Source: Chryseobacterium sp. 36-9 (lineage in GTDB: Bacteria; Bacteroidota; Bacteroidia; Flavobacteriales; Weeksellaceae). From it: 64,000 bases of DNA. The position numbers and the translations under genes are program-made. Every line of letters starts with the position of its first letter. Position 1 is the first letter of the stretch. Where the stretch lies: assembly GCA_001898785.1 (NCBI GenBank), contig MKVE01000018.1, positions 1 through 64,000 on the forward strand, written 5' to 3'. This document shows, one piece after another, positions 7,143 through 15,095 of this stretch. A model generated the notes under the pieces. That model was not told the DNA's origin, did not search any database, and was given only the letters and a program-made list of their open reading frames with translations.

Positions 7143-8198
7143 CTAAAACCTCATCACATCTTTCACTACTCCACCTTTCTGTGTCAAGGGAGTCAGTTCT
7201 GTTTTGATGAAGTCTGTGATTCTGTCGTTGTCGATATCATTCGGGAAAAGCAAATGAACATTCGCTCCTGCGTCTAACGTGAAAAACAAAGACAAACCTG
7301 TAATTCTTCTGAAATCCCAAATTTTATTAATGACTTCCAGAGTTCCTGCTTTCATCAGAATAAATGCCGGATCGCTCATCATCATCATGGCGTGAAGCGT
7401 TAAAGCTTCGTGCTCAACCAATTTGATGAAACCTTCCATATCGCCTGTCGCAAGAATAGTTTTGAGTTTGGTAAAATTTTCGTGCGCTTCCTGAAAACGT
7501 CTTTCTGCATAAGGATTGGTGTTCATCAAACCATGACCAACCGTTGAAGAAACCGATTTCTGACCTTCGTGAATCAGTAAAACCCAATCATTGAAGTTTT
7601 TGAAAATGGGATGGATTTCCTCGTTCGGATATTGGACAGCAAACAAATCCGAACTTCCTTCCACTTCTTCAGTTTTTCCCCAAACTACCAAACCTTCATA
7701 AAGACTTCTGCAAGCACTTCCACTTCCTAATCTTGCAAGAAAACTTTCTTTTTTTGTTTTGAAATCTCCACCAGAATTATTTGTGAAAATATCGTCTAAA
7801 TTCATCAGACATTTGGCGATTGCTCCAAAACCTGAAGCTGAACTTGCAATTCCTGAACTGTGAGGAAATGTATTTTCAGTTTTGATGATATATTTTCCTT
7901 TCAGAATCCAAGGCAAATATGGCTCAATATTTTTGAAATATTTTTCAATTTTCTCAGCGAATTTTTGTTCTTCGTTTCCTACTAAAAAAGTTTGCACCGA
8001 AAAATCTTCTCCGGCAAAAAATTCTATGATCGTATTGGTTCTGCAATGGTTCAAAGTATAACTAATACTTGGATTGGCAGGAATTTGATTTTCGTATTTT
8101 CCCCAATATTTAATTAGTGCAATATTGGAAGGGCAGCTTGCGGAAACGAGTTGATTGGATATCTGGAATTGGGAATTTCCCAAAAATTCTTGAGTCAT
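7143..8198 (-). CDS. mvaD: Diphosphomevalonate decarboxylase
   Basis: This is a GHMP-superfamily enzyme that converts mevalonate diphosphate to isopentenyl diphosphate with ATP, the last step of the mevalonate route to isoprenoids. The conserved CPSNIALIKYWGK and SISYTL segments, the Ser-rich PHSSGIASSASGFGA loop and the RLGSGSACRSLYEG motif are all present. The ATG at 8198 (MTQEFLGNSQ) is taken as the start, giving 351 residues. An in-frame extension 31 codons upstream runs into repeat DNA and is unlikely to be translated. No other mevalonate gene is adjacent in the window. Confidence 0.93.
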   Translation of the reverse strand: MTQEFLGNSQFQISNQLVSASCPSNIALIKYWGKYENQIPANPSISYTLNHCRTNTIIEFFAGEDFSVQTFLVGNEEQKFAEKIEKYFKNIEPYLPWILKGKYIIKTENTFPHSSGIASSASGFGAIAKCLMNLDDIFTNNSGGDFKTKKESFLARLGSGSACRSLYEGLVVWGKTEEVEGSSDLFAVQYPNEEIHPIFKNFNDWVLLIHEGQKSVSSTVGHGLMNTNPYAERRFQEAHENFTKLKTILATGDMEGFIKLVEHEALTLHAMMMMSDPAFILMKAGTLEVINKIWDFRRITGLSLFFTLDAGANVHLLFPNDIDNDRITDFIKTELTPLTQKGGVVKDVMRF

Positions 8199-8258
8199 AT
8201 GGTTGGCTTTTGGCTTAGGCAAATTTAAAATAAAATAGTTGTTTATAGGAATTTTGAA

Positions 8259-8315
8259 CGCAAAGTCCACAAGTTTTTTTATAAATCTCAAACTATAAAG
8301 TCCGCAAAGACGCTC
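8259..8315 (+). repeat. AACGCAAAG-type dispersed repeat, copy 1
   Basis: The element opens with AACGCAAAGTCCACAAG, has an AT-rich spacer and closes with AAAGTCCGCAAAGACGC. It resembles copies at 48764-48830 and 49652-49720 (same strand) and 25693-25772 (opposite strand). Confidence 0.7.
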
Positions 8316-8405
8316 ACGTTCATCAAAGAAATAATAGATTTGATTGACGAAAATTCAATTTTTCTAATTTAAGATTAATTAGATACTCTTAATACTTTTT
8401 CTGTT

Positions 8406-8454
8406 TCATTCCGCAGGAATCTAAACAATGTTTGTAGAGATTCCTGCGGAATGA
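8406..8454. repeat. CATTCCG inverted repeat, copy 2
   Basis: Two perfect 17-base arms (8406-8422, 8438-8454) of core TCATTCCGCAGGAATCT are separated by 15 bases. It belongs to the same family as 7028-7095 and 49750-49806. Confidence 0.88.
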
Positions 8455-8557
8455 CAAACAACAGTTCTATTATCATCTTTTCTGTAACATTTTTGTCTTT
8501 TTTAAACTAATTTTGTGAGATTTTAAATCGGTTGAGAAAAAAGACAAAACCTCAACA

Positions 8558-8655
8558 TAGCCCCGATTGTAGTGTAAATCCTTTTTCTTTTCAGAAAAGA
8601 AAAAGATTGCAACGGAAAGCGGGTTGATAAAGTGAACCGAAGGACAAATATTGTT
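8558..8655 (+). repeat. CGGAAATCC-type dispersed repeat, copy 1
   Basis: The core runs from AGCCCCGATTG through AAATCC and a perfect 11-bp hairpin (8581-8605, CTTTTTCTTTT / AAAAGAAAAAG). It ends with GATTGCAACGGAAAGCGGG and GTGAACCG. It is related to 40681-40850 and 49849-49930 on the same strand and to 25545-25632 on the opposite strand. It ends just before the ABC ATPase gene. Confidence 0.75.
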
Positions 8656-8680
8656 GCTCCTAAAAATAAAAAATATCTGT

Positions 8681-9586
8681 ATGCTGAAAGCAGAACATAT
8701 CAAAAAAACATACAACGCCGGGAAGAAAATTGCGCTTCAGGACTTTTCAATTGAAGTTCCTACTGCAAGTGTTTACGGACTTTTAGGTCCGAACGGTGCC
8801 GGAAAAACATCGTTTATCCGAATCATTAATCAAATCACTCAAGCTGATGAGGGAAATGTCTGGATTGATGGCGAAAAACTGAATCCGGAACATATCAAAA
8901 ATATCGGTTATATGCCGGAAGAACGTGGTCTTTACAAGAATATGACGGTGGGCGACCAGCTTTTGTATTTTGGGGAACTGAAAGGAATGTCACGACAGGA
9001 AGCGCTTTCGCAGGCGAAATTCTGGTTTGAGCAACTTAACATCGACCAATGGTGGAAGAAAAAACTGAGTGAACTGTCCAAAGGAATGGCACAGAAAATT
9101 CAGTTTGTGGTCACGGTTCTGCATCGTCCGAAATTATTGATTCTGGATGAGCCTTTTTCAGGATTTGACCCAGTGAATGCAAACCTCATCAAAGACCAAA
9201 TCATTCGCCTGAAAAACGAAGGAACAACAATAATCTTATCGACTCACAGAATGGAAAGTGTAGAGGAAATGTGTGATTTTGTGGCGCTTATCAACAATTC
9301 TAAGAAAGTTCTGGACGGGAAAGTTTTTGATGTTAGGGAACAATTTAAGCAGAATGTTTTTTCTGTGGTTTTATCAGATGTGAATTCTGAAAATCTGGAA
9401 GAACTGACGAGAAAATATCAAATCGAAAATCTTGGAACTGCTAATGGTCTTTTCAATTTTGAATTGAAAAATACAGAAAATCAGAATATTTTGCTTCAAG
9501 ACCTTCTTAAAACAGGAACGATACGAACCTTCAATGAGAAAATCCCGAGTATGAATGAGGTTTTCATTAATGCAGTTAAGTCATAA
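8681..9586 (+). CDS. ABC exporter ATP-binding protein (NatA-like)
   Basis: This is the cytoplasmic ATPase of an ABC-2 type exporter, 301 residues from the ATG at 8681. The frame opens ten codons earlier, within repeat DNA. Walker A is at residues 36-43 (GPNGAGKT), the signature LSKGM near 132, Walker B LLILDEP at 152-158 and the switch His189 (STHRM). A DUF4162-like C-terminal segment follows residue 215. It pairs with the permease 65 bases downstream. The combination resembles NatAB, a Na+ exporter, but the substrate is not shown. Confidence 0.9.
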   Translation: MLKAEHIKKTYNAGKKIALQDFSIEVPTASVYGLLGPNGAGKTSFIRIINQITQADEGNVWIDGEKLNPEHIKNIGYMPEERGLYKNMTVGDQLLYFGELKGMSRQEALSQAKFWFEQLNIDQWWKKKLSELSKGMAQKIQFVVTVLHRPKLLILDEPFSGFDPVNANLIKDQIIRLKNEGTTIILSTHRMESVEEMCDFVALINNSKKVLDGKVFDVREQFKQNVFSVVLSDVNSENLEELTRKYQIENLGTANGLFNFELKNTENQNILLQDLLKTGTIRTFNEKIPSMNEVFINAVKS

Positions 9587-9651
9587 TTGATAACTGATAA
9601 TCCATAATTGATTTACTTTATACTTAATACATTTTACTTTTTACAAAAAGA

Positions 9652-10962
9652 ATGAAAAATATATTCCTCATAACGAAAAGAGAATTTCTGACGCAGGTTA
9701 AGAAGAAATCTTTTATTATTCTGACACTTTTGGCACCTTTGCTGATTATCGGATTTGGAGCGTTGATTGGTTTTATGTTTAAGGCCAATGAAGCGGAATG
9801 CCATTTCGAAGTAGTGGACAAAAGCGGAATCTTTGCTGGTCAACTGAAGTCTACAAAAGATATTACTTACACTTTTGTCCCGACCAATACGGAAAATGCA
9901 TTAGTTAAAAATCTGAAAGAACTGAAAGGTTCGGACGGAATTCTCATCATCCCGGAATTGAAAGACAAAAATTTTGATGCTTTGGAAAGTGGAACAAAAT
10001 TACTGACGAATAAGAAAATCGGTGTGGATACGAAAAGTGCGGTTTCCAGAGATTTGAGCGAAATTTTGAAAAAAGAAAAAATCAAGATGCTCGGAATCTC
10101 TGAAGACAGAATTGTCAATCTTGATAAAAGTTTCAAAATCATTTCTCAAAACGTAACGGAAAGCGACCGACCGGAAAGTGACCTGGCTTTCGGAATTAAG
10201 ACTGCGTTGAGTTTTGGATTGATGTACGTGGTTTTTATGTTCATTATTATATACGGTGTTCGTGTGATGAGAAGCGTTTTGGAAGAAAAAAACAACCGTG
10301 TTGTGGAAATCATCATCTCGTCTGTAAAGCCATTTGAACTGATGATGGGCAAAATCCTGGGTGTGACTTTGGTTGCTTTAACCCAGTTTATTATTTGGAT
10401 TGCGATGTCTGTAACTGCAGCTTTTTTCCTTAATACAGGATTCGCGGCGATGCAGAAAAATATTCCGGCGGGACAAGAAGAACTAATGAAAAACCTGGAT
10501 TTTCAGCAAATCGCAACCGAAGTTTCTCATATTCTTTTGGATATGAATTATATAGGAATTATTGGTGTTTTTGTATTTTTCTTTTTGTTTGGATACATCT
10601 TTTACAGCTCGATGTATGCAGCAATAGGAAGTGCTGTTGATAACGAAACCGAAACGCAGCAATTCACGATGTTTGCGATTGTTCCATTGATGTTAGGTCT
10701 TTACGGAAGTTTCACTATTATGAATAATCCAGATGGACCAATGGCTTTTTGGTTATCGATCATTCCGTTTACGTCGCCTGTTGCGATGATTGCGAGGATT
10801 CCGTTTGGTGTGCCGCTTTGGCAGATTTTGTTATCGATTTTCCTATTGATTGCTTCTACTCTATTGATGGTTTATATTGCTGCGAAAATCTACAGAGTGG
10901 GAATTTTGATGTATGGGAATAAAGCGACTTTAAAGGAGATTTGGAAGTGGATTAGAAGTTGA
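9652..10962 (+). CDS. ABC-2 exporter permease (NatB-like)
   Basis: This is the membrane subunit of the exporter, 436 residues. One helix lies near the N-terminus (about residues 20-43). A large extracytoplasmic domain of about 135 residues comes next, then five or so helices from residue 185 on. The cytoplasmic motif RSVLEEKNNRVVEIIISSVKP after the second helix is typical of NatB-like permeases. The 65-base gap after the ATPase gene contains degenerate TGATAA/TAATTGAT words but no terminator, so the two are probably co-transcribed. Substrate unknown. Confidence 0.88.
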   Translation: MKNIFLITKREFLTQVKKKSFIILTLLAPLLIIGFGALIGFMFKANEAECHFEVVDKSGIFAGQLKSTKDITYTFVPTNTENALVKNLKELKGSDGILIIPELKDKNFDALESGTKLLTNKKIGVDTKSAVSRDLSEILKKEKIKMLGISEDRIVNLDKSFKIISQNVTESDRPESDLAFGIKTALSFGLMYVVFMFIIIYGVRVMRSVLEEKNNRVVEIIISSVKPFELMMGKILGVTLVALTQFIIWIAMSVTAAFFLNTGFAAMQKNIPAGQEELMKNLDFQQIATEVSHILLDMNYIGIIGVFVFFFLFGYIFYSSMYAAIGSAVDNETETQQFTMFAIVPLMLGLYGSFTIMNNPDGPMAFWLSIIPFTSPVAMIARIPFGVPLWQILLSIFLLIASTLLMVYIAAKIYRVGILMYGNKATLKEIWKWIRS

Positions 10963-11009
10963 TTTTCATTATTAATCAATTTTTATTTTGTTTGTGGAAA
11001 ATTAATACC

Positions 11010-11444
11010 GTGAAAAAACTTATTCTATTTGCTTTAGCTTCATTAGTAATTACTTCTTGTAAAAAAGATAATGATGATGATACAATTTCTATCGTTGGAA
11101 CTTGGAAGCTAAATAAGACTGAAACAAAATATGGGAATGGAACAACAAGCTTGGTAACACCCAATACTTGTGAAGCCCAATCGTTTTATAATTTTGGAAA
11201 CGATGGAAAGTTAGCTGTAAAAATATATTACAACGATAATTCTTCCTGTTTAAATAGCTCTTACTCGGGAATATACAGTTACGACTCTGGGAAAAAACTT
11301 ATCACAGTTACTGAGAATAGTTCTACCAAGACTGTATCTGTAGAACAGTTAACAAGTTCAGATCTTATTTTTGTAGGGGCTGAGGATGAAGACTATGACA
11401 GTGATGGAAAGTCTGATAAAACTCTTGTTCATCTAAAAAAGTAA
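11010..11444 (+). CDS. Lipocalin-like lipoprotein
   Basis: This is a small outer-envelope lipoprotein of 144 residues if started at the GTG at 11010 (MKKLILFALASLVITSC with the lipobox Cys at 17). The longer frame from 10959 overlaps the permease stop and would bury the signal peptide, so GTG is preferred. After a short acidic linker (KKDNDDD) the motif IVGTWKLNKTE begins a lipocalin-like barrel of about eight strands. The ligand is unknown. It follows the ABC permease by 47 bases and may be part of its operon. Confidence 0.72.
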   Translation: MKKLILFALASLVITSCKKDNDDDTISIVGTWKLNKTETKYGNGTTSLVTPNTCEAQSFYNFGNDGKLAVKIYYNDNSSCLNSSYSGIYSYDSGKKLITVTENSSTKTVSVEQLTSSDLIFVGAEDEDYDSDGKSDKTLVHLKK

Positions 11445-11456
11445 ATACTTATAAGC

Positions 11457-11491
11457 AAAAAACGCCTCAGAAAATTCTGAGGCGTTTTTTT
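11457..11491. terminator. Bidirectional terminator
   Basis: A 10-bp stem (AACGCCTCAG / CTGAGGCGTT) is flanked by A-runs and T-runs on both sides. It separates the convergent lipocalin and DEAD-box helicase genes. Confidence 0.9.
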
Positions 11492-12842
11492 ATTTCTTTC
11501 TCTTAGATTTAGATTTCGCTTTTTGCTGCGCTCTGTTTGCACCAAATTTCTTAGGAGCCTTACGTTTACTCGGTCCACCAAGATTGATTTTCTTATTCTT
11601 GTCTTTTTTCTCGTGGAAAGCAGATTCGCCTTCATTAAGCTTGACATTAGTAAGAAATTTCATTTTTACTTCATCCTGTTCAGAAGCGATTTTGACTTTC
11701 GAAACAGTTACTTCTTCCGGGAATTCGGCTTTGTTGATTTCTTTATCCATCAATAATTCGATGTCCAAAAGTTGTGCTTCTTCTTTTTTGGTAAAGAAAG
11801 TTACTGCGATTCCGTCTTTGTCCGCACGACCTGTTCTACCGATCCTGTGGATGTATTGTTCAGGAACTTCAGGAACTTCAAAATTGAAAACGTGAGAAAT
11901 ATCCGGAATATCAAGACCTCTCGCCATAATATCCGTTGTAATCACACCACGAAGTTCTTCATTCGTGAATTCCTGCATCACTCTTAACCTGAAATTCTGA
12001 GATTTATTCGAGTGAATTACACCAAATTCTCCCGGAAATTCGTGATCTAATTTATCAAAAATCAAATCGGCGTGCTTCTTATTATTGGCAAAAATCAGGA
12101 TTTTCTCCAGATTGTCTTCTGTTTTCAGAAGATGAATCAACAAATTGAGTTTTGTATTGAAGTTTTCTACAGGAATTGCAGTCTGTGCAATTTTCTCCAA
12201 AGGTGTACCTGATCTTGCCAAAGAAATCTCAATTGGAGAAGCAAAATACTCATTCAAAATTTCATCCAAAGCTTCGGTCATTGTAGCAGAAAAAAGAATA
12301 TTCTGTCTCTTTTCCTTCATCATTTCGAAGATATGCGTCAGTTGCGGACGGAAGCCAAGATTCAGCATTTCGTCAAACTCATCGATGATTAATTTGCTTA
12401 CTTCTTTCAAGGAAATGGCATTATCAATCGACAAATCCATGACACGACCTGGTGTTCCAACCAGAATATCACATCCGTCATTGAACAGCAATTTCTGTGT
12501 ATTGATATTCTTTCCACCATAAACTCCGATAACTCTTGCAGTAATATTTTCCGTCAGCTTTTCTAAAACTTCGGTTACCTGAACCACCAATTCTCTTGTC
12601 GGAACAAGAACCAAAACCGTTGGATTCCCAGTTTTGTTGTATTTCCAGGTTTTGAGAACAGGAAGCATGTAAGCCAAAGTTTTTCCCGTTCCGGTCTGTG
12701 CAATTCCCATTACATCACGCCCGGAAAGAATGGGTTTCAAACTCTTTTCTTGAATCGGAGTTGGTTCAAAAAGGTTGAGGTCAGCTAAAACATCAAGAAT
12801 TTTTTCCGGTAAATCGAAATCTGCAAAAGTGGTTTTATTCAT
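11490..12842 (-). CDS. DEAD-box ATP-dependent RNA helicase
   Basis: This is a cytoplasmic RNA helicase of 450 residues, RhlE/CsdA-like in layout. The Q motif (ADFDLPEKILDVL..PTPIQEKSL) is followed by motif I AQTGTGKT, motif Ia PTRELV, motif Ib GTPGR and motif II DEFD. The last is a DEAD variant with Phe at the third position. Motif III SAT, RGLD and HRIGRTGRA follow. The C-terminus from about residue 420 is a basic KKFGANRAQQKAKSKSK tail for RNA contact. It follows the histidine kinase gene by 32 bases on the same strand and may share its transcript. Confidence 0.93.
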   Translation of the reverse strand: MNKTTFADFDLPEKILDVLADLNLFEPTPIQEKSLKPILSGRDVMGIAQTGTGKTLAYMLPVLKTWKYNKTGNPTVLVLVPTRELVVQVTEVLEKLTENITARVIGVYGGKNINTQKLLFNDGCDILVGTPGRVMDLSIDNAISLKEVSKLIIDEFDEMLNLGFRPQLTHIFEMMKEKRQNILFSATMTEALDEILNEYFASPIEISLARSGTPLEKIAQTAIPVENFNTKLNLLIHLLKTEDNLEKILIFANNKKHADLIFDKLDHEFPGEFGVIHSNKSQNFRLRVMQEFTNEELRGVITTDIMARGLDIPDISHVFNFEVPEVPEQYIHRIGRTGRADKDGIAVTFFTKKEEAQLLDIELLMDKEINKAEFPEEVTVSKVKIASEQDEVKMKFLTNVKLNEGESAFHEKKDKNKKINLGGPSKRKAPKKFGANRAQQKAKSKSKRKK

Positions 12843-12874
12843 TTTGCAAAGATAAGCTTATTTTTTTGTTGATA

Positions 12875-14041
12875 TTATTTCTGATTTTCTCTCAGGATAA
12901 TTCTGAAAGTTGTGCCTTTTCCAACTTCAGAATGGGCAATTCTCACATCACCTTTATGATACTCGCTGACAACTCTTTTTGTCAAAGAAAGCCCTAATCC
13001 CCAGCCACGTTTTTTGGTAGAGAATCCTGGTTTAAAGGCATTTCTGATCTGTTGTTTAGTCATTCCACTGCCTGTATCAGTCACATCGATATAGATATTT
13101 TTGTTCTTTTTGTAAAGAGACAATTCCAATTTTCCTTCGCCTTTCATGGCATCGACTGCATTTTTCACCAGATTCTCAATCACCCAGCTCATCAGAATTC
13201 TGCTATGTGGAATGAGAACAGGCTCATAAGTTTTTCTGAGAGTAAATTCTACTCTTGTGGAAATTCTCTTCTTCAAGTAATCATAATTCTGCTGAACAGT
13301 TTCGTTGATATCAAGGTCATTAAGTTCAGGAATAGAACCAATTTTGGAGAATCTTTCGGAAATGGTTTTCAATCGGTTGACATCCATTTCCAGCTCTTTG
13401 ACGCCCAAACTGTTTTCATCTTCGAGCTTCATAATCTCAACCCAACCAATCATTGATGAAAGTGGTGTTCCGATCTGATGCGCCGTTTCTTTCGCCAAAC
13501 CAGCCCAAACAAAGCCTTCATCCGTTTTTTTCAAAGTTCTGAGAAACCAGAAGGAAAAAGCCAGATAAGCTCCTACAAATAATGCTAAGACATAAGGATA
13601 ATAACGGAAATAATTCAGTAAATCTGAGTTATCATAATAGATATATTGATTTTGACCTGACGGTAATTCTACAACGAATGGATCGTAAGAATTCTCCATT
13701 TTCCGAATCAGATTCTTTAATTTCAAAGTATCCTGTTCTATTTCTGCCGGGATATTGGCTTGGAATATTGGCGTCTTGTTTTTATCCGTAACAACAATCG
13801 GCAGATTGGTATTATCCTGCATTACAGCAAGATACAACTCCTGAATTTTAGGATCAGCAGAAATATCATCATCTGTGTATGCTTTAAGAGCTGTACCAAT
13901 AAGATTGATTTTCTGAATCTCCTGTTTACGAAGCTGATCAATCATCAGGAAAGAAGAAATTGCAATTCCAAAAACAATAGCAGTCAATATAAAATATACG
14001 ACCCAGCTATTGATACGTTTCAGAAAATTAAATCCTTTCAT
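12875..14041 (-). CDS. Membrane sensor histidine kinase (orphan)
   Basis: This is a two-component sensor of 388 residues. Helices at about 12-33 and 148-167 flank an extracytoplasmic domain of about 115 residues. The phospho-acceptor is His188 in AKETAHQIGTPLSSM, the HATPase N box is ENLVKNAVDAM, and the G boxes are DTGSGM and GWGLGLSL. The family is known in Bacteroidota as HAMP-less sensor kinases. No response regulator gene lies next to it. Its nearest neighbour is a helicase, so its partner must be encoded elsewhere. The signal sensed is unknown. Confidence 0.9.
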   Translation of the reverse strand: MKGFNFLKRINSWVVYFILTAIVFGIAISSFLMIDQLRKQEIQKINLIGTALKAYTDDDISADPKIQELYLAVMQDNTNLPIVVTDKNKTPIFQANIPAEIEQDTLKLKNLIRKMENSYDPFVVELPSGQNQYIYYDNSDLLNYFRYYPYVLALFVGAYLAFSFWFLRTLKKTDEGFVWAGLAKETAHQIGTPLSSMIGWVEIMKLEDENSLGVKELEMDVNRLKTISERFSKIGSIPELNDLDINETVQQNYDYLKKRISTRVEFTLRKTYEPVLIPHSRILMSWVIENLVKNAVDAMKGEGKLELSLYKKNKNIYIDVTDTGSGMTKQQIRNAFKPGFSTKKRGWGLGLSLTKRVVSEYHKGDVRIAHSEVGKGTTFRIILRENQK

Positions 14042-14084
14042 TATTGCTTATAAAACGGCAATTTAGGAATTTATTATATAAAAT

Positions 14085-14120
14085 CAGACGTTAGATCTTA
14101 GTCATTAGATATCAGATCAA
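14085..14120 (+). repeat. GACGTTAGAT-type intergenic repeat, copy 1
   Basis: The short degenerate element GACGTTAGATCTTAG...TTAGATATCAGAT resembles the sequence at 53101-53135. It lies between the divergent kinase and epimerase genes. Confidence 0.4.
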
Positions 14121-14167
14121 AAATTCCAAGATTAATACTGATATTTGTATTAGAGTAAATTAACAAA

Positions 14168-15043
14168 ATGATAACGATTCAAAATAATAGACTTAAAGCC
14201 ACACTTAATGAATTGGGTGCAGAATTGATTTCACTCATCAATCTCGAAAACGAAGATGAAATAATGTGGGAAGGCAATCCTGATTTCTGGGGTGGTCAAA
14301 GTCCTGTCCTTTTTCCAACAGTTGGCGCTTTGAAAGATGACAAATACATTTTTGAAGGTCAAACTTATGAATTGCCGCGTCATGGTTTTGCAAGAAGAAG
14401 AGTTTTTGAAGTGAAAGGATTTTCTGAAAATGAAGTTGTTTTTGAATTAAATTCTGATGAAGAATCTTTGAAAATCTATCCTTTTGAATTCAGTCTGGAA
14501 ATCAAATATACTTTGACAGAAAATAAACTGACAGTTTCTTACAATGTCAAAAACCTTTCTCAAAAAGAAATGTATTTTTCTCTTGGAGCGCATCCGGGAT
14601 TTGCAATCGACACAGAAAATGGATTAAATTATAACGATTATGAAATCGCTTTTTCTGATGATGAAAAACTGGAAATCCATCCTTTAGTTGATAACCTGAT
14701 CAGCAATGAAACGCAAACCATTAAATTTTCTAATAAAACACTTCCTTTATCTTACGAATTATTCTCAAAAGATGCTTTGGTAATGACAAACATGAAAAGC
14801 CGGGAATTGATTCTAAGAAACAAAAAGAATCATCATAAGATTACTTTCACTTTTTCTAATTTCCCCTATTTCGGAATTTGGGCAGCAAAAAATGCGGATT
14901 TTGTTTGCCTGGAACCTTGGCAAGGAATTGCAGATCTGGAAAATCACAATCAGGAACTGACAGAGAAATTTGGGATTTTAAAATTGGAAAAGAATCAAGA
15001 TTGGAAAGCTGATTGGGCTGTTAAGATTGAACAATTTTTATAG
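14168..15043 (+). CDS. Aldose 1-epimerase family protein (LacX-like)
   Basis: This is a cytoplasmic galactose-mutarotase-like protein of 291 residues with no signal peptide. The N-terminal pattern (LNELGAELISL) is followed by PVLFPTVGALKDD, the RHGFARR motif containing the conserved His, and SLGAHPGFAID with the second catalytic His. Late in the chain comes CLEPWQGIAD, carrying the general-base Glu of the family. The LacX/YihR-like subgroup acts on sugars not precisely known. It is a single gene, divergent from the kinase. Confidence 0.88.
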   Translation: MITIQNNRLKATLNELGAELISLINLENEDEIMWEGNPDFWGGQSPVLFPTVGALKDDKYIFEGQTYELPRHGFARRRVFEVKGFSENEVVFELNSDEESLKIYPFEFSLEIKYTLTENKLTVSYNVKNLSQKEMYFSLGAHPGFAIDTENGLNYNDYEIAFSDDEKLEIHPLVDNLISNETQTIKFSNKTLPLSYELFSKDALVMTNMKSRELILRNKKNHHKITFTFSNFPYFGIWAAKNADFVCLEPWQGIADLENHNQELTEKFGILKLEKNQDWKADWAVKIEQFL

Positions 15044-15058
15044 CAAAGTCACAAAAAA

Positions 15059-15087
15059 TCCCTTCAGAGTTTCAAACTCTGAAGGGG
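15059..15087 (-). terminator. Terminator after the S9 peptidase gene
   Basis: A long stem CCCTTCAGAGTTT / AAACTCTGAAGGG has a T-run on the minus strand. It ends the minus-strand peptidase gene and probably also stops the convergent epimerase transcript. Confidence 0.8.
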
Positions 15088-15095
15088 TTTCAATC

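Larger units (their letters stand above)
8199..8680. other. Gene-free stretch filled by a composite repeat array
   Basis: This non-coding stretch separates mvaD from a divergent ABC operon. It holds three dispersed repeats in order: an AACGCAAAG element (about 8259-8315), a CATTCCG hairpin (8406-8454) and a CGGAAATCC-type element (about 8558-8655). The same order recurs at 49.65-49.94 kb. Promoters for both flanking genes must lie within or between these elements. Confidence 0.8.

Noticed and set aside
8199-8291. N-terminal extension of diphosphomevalonate decarboxylase
   Set aside because: It runs into an AACGCAAAG repeat and adds no conserved residues.
8199-8680. Insertion sequence remnants
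   Set aside because: No transposase fragment, terminal inverted repeats of IS type or target-site duplications were found around the repeat array.
9587-9651. Terminator or operator between the ABC ATPase and permease genes
   Set aside because: Only degenerate TGATAA/TAATTGAT and TTTAC words are seen, with no stable stem and T-run.
14085-14120. Functional operator between kinase and epimerase
   Set aside because: The sequence is a degenerate intergenic repeat similar to one at 53101-53135, so there is no reason to favour an operator.
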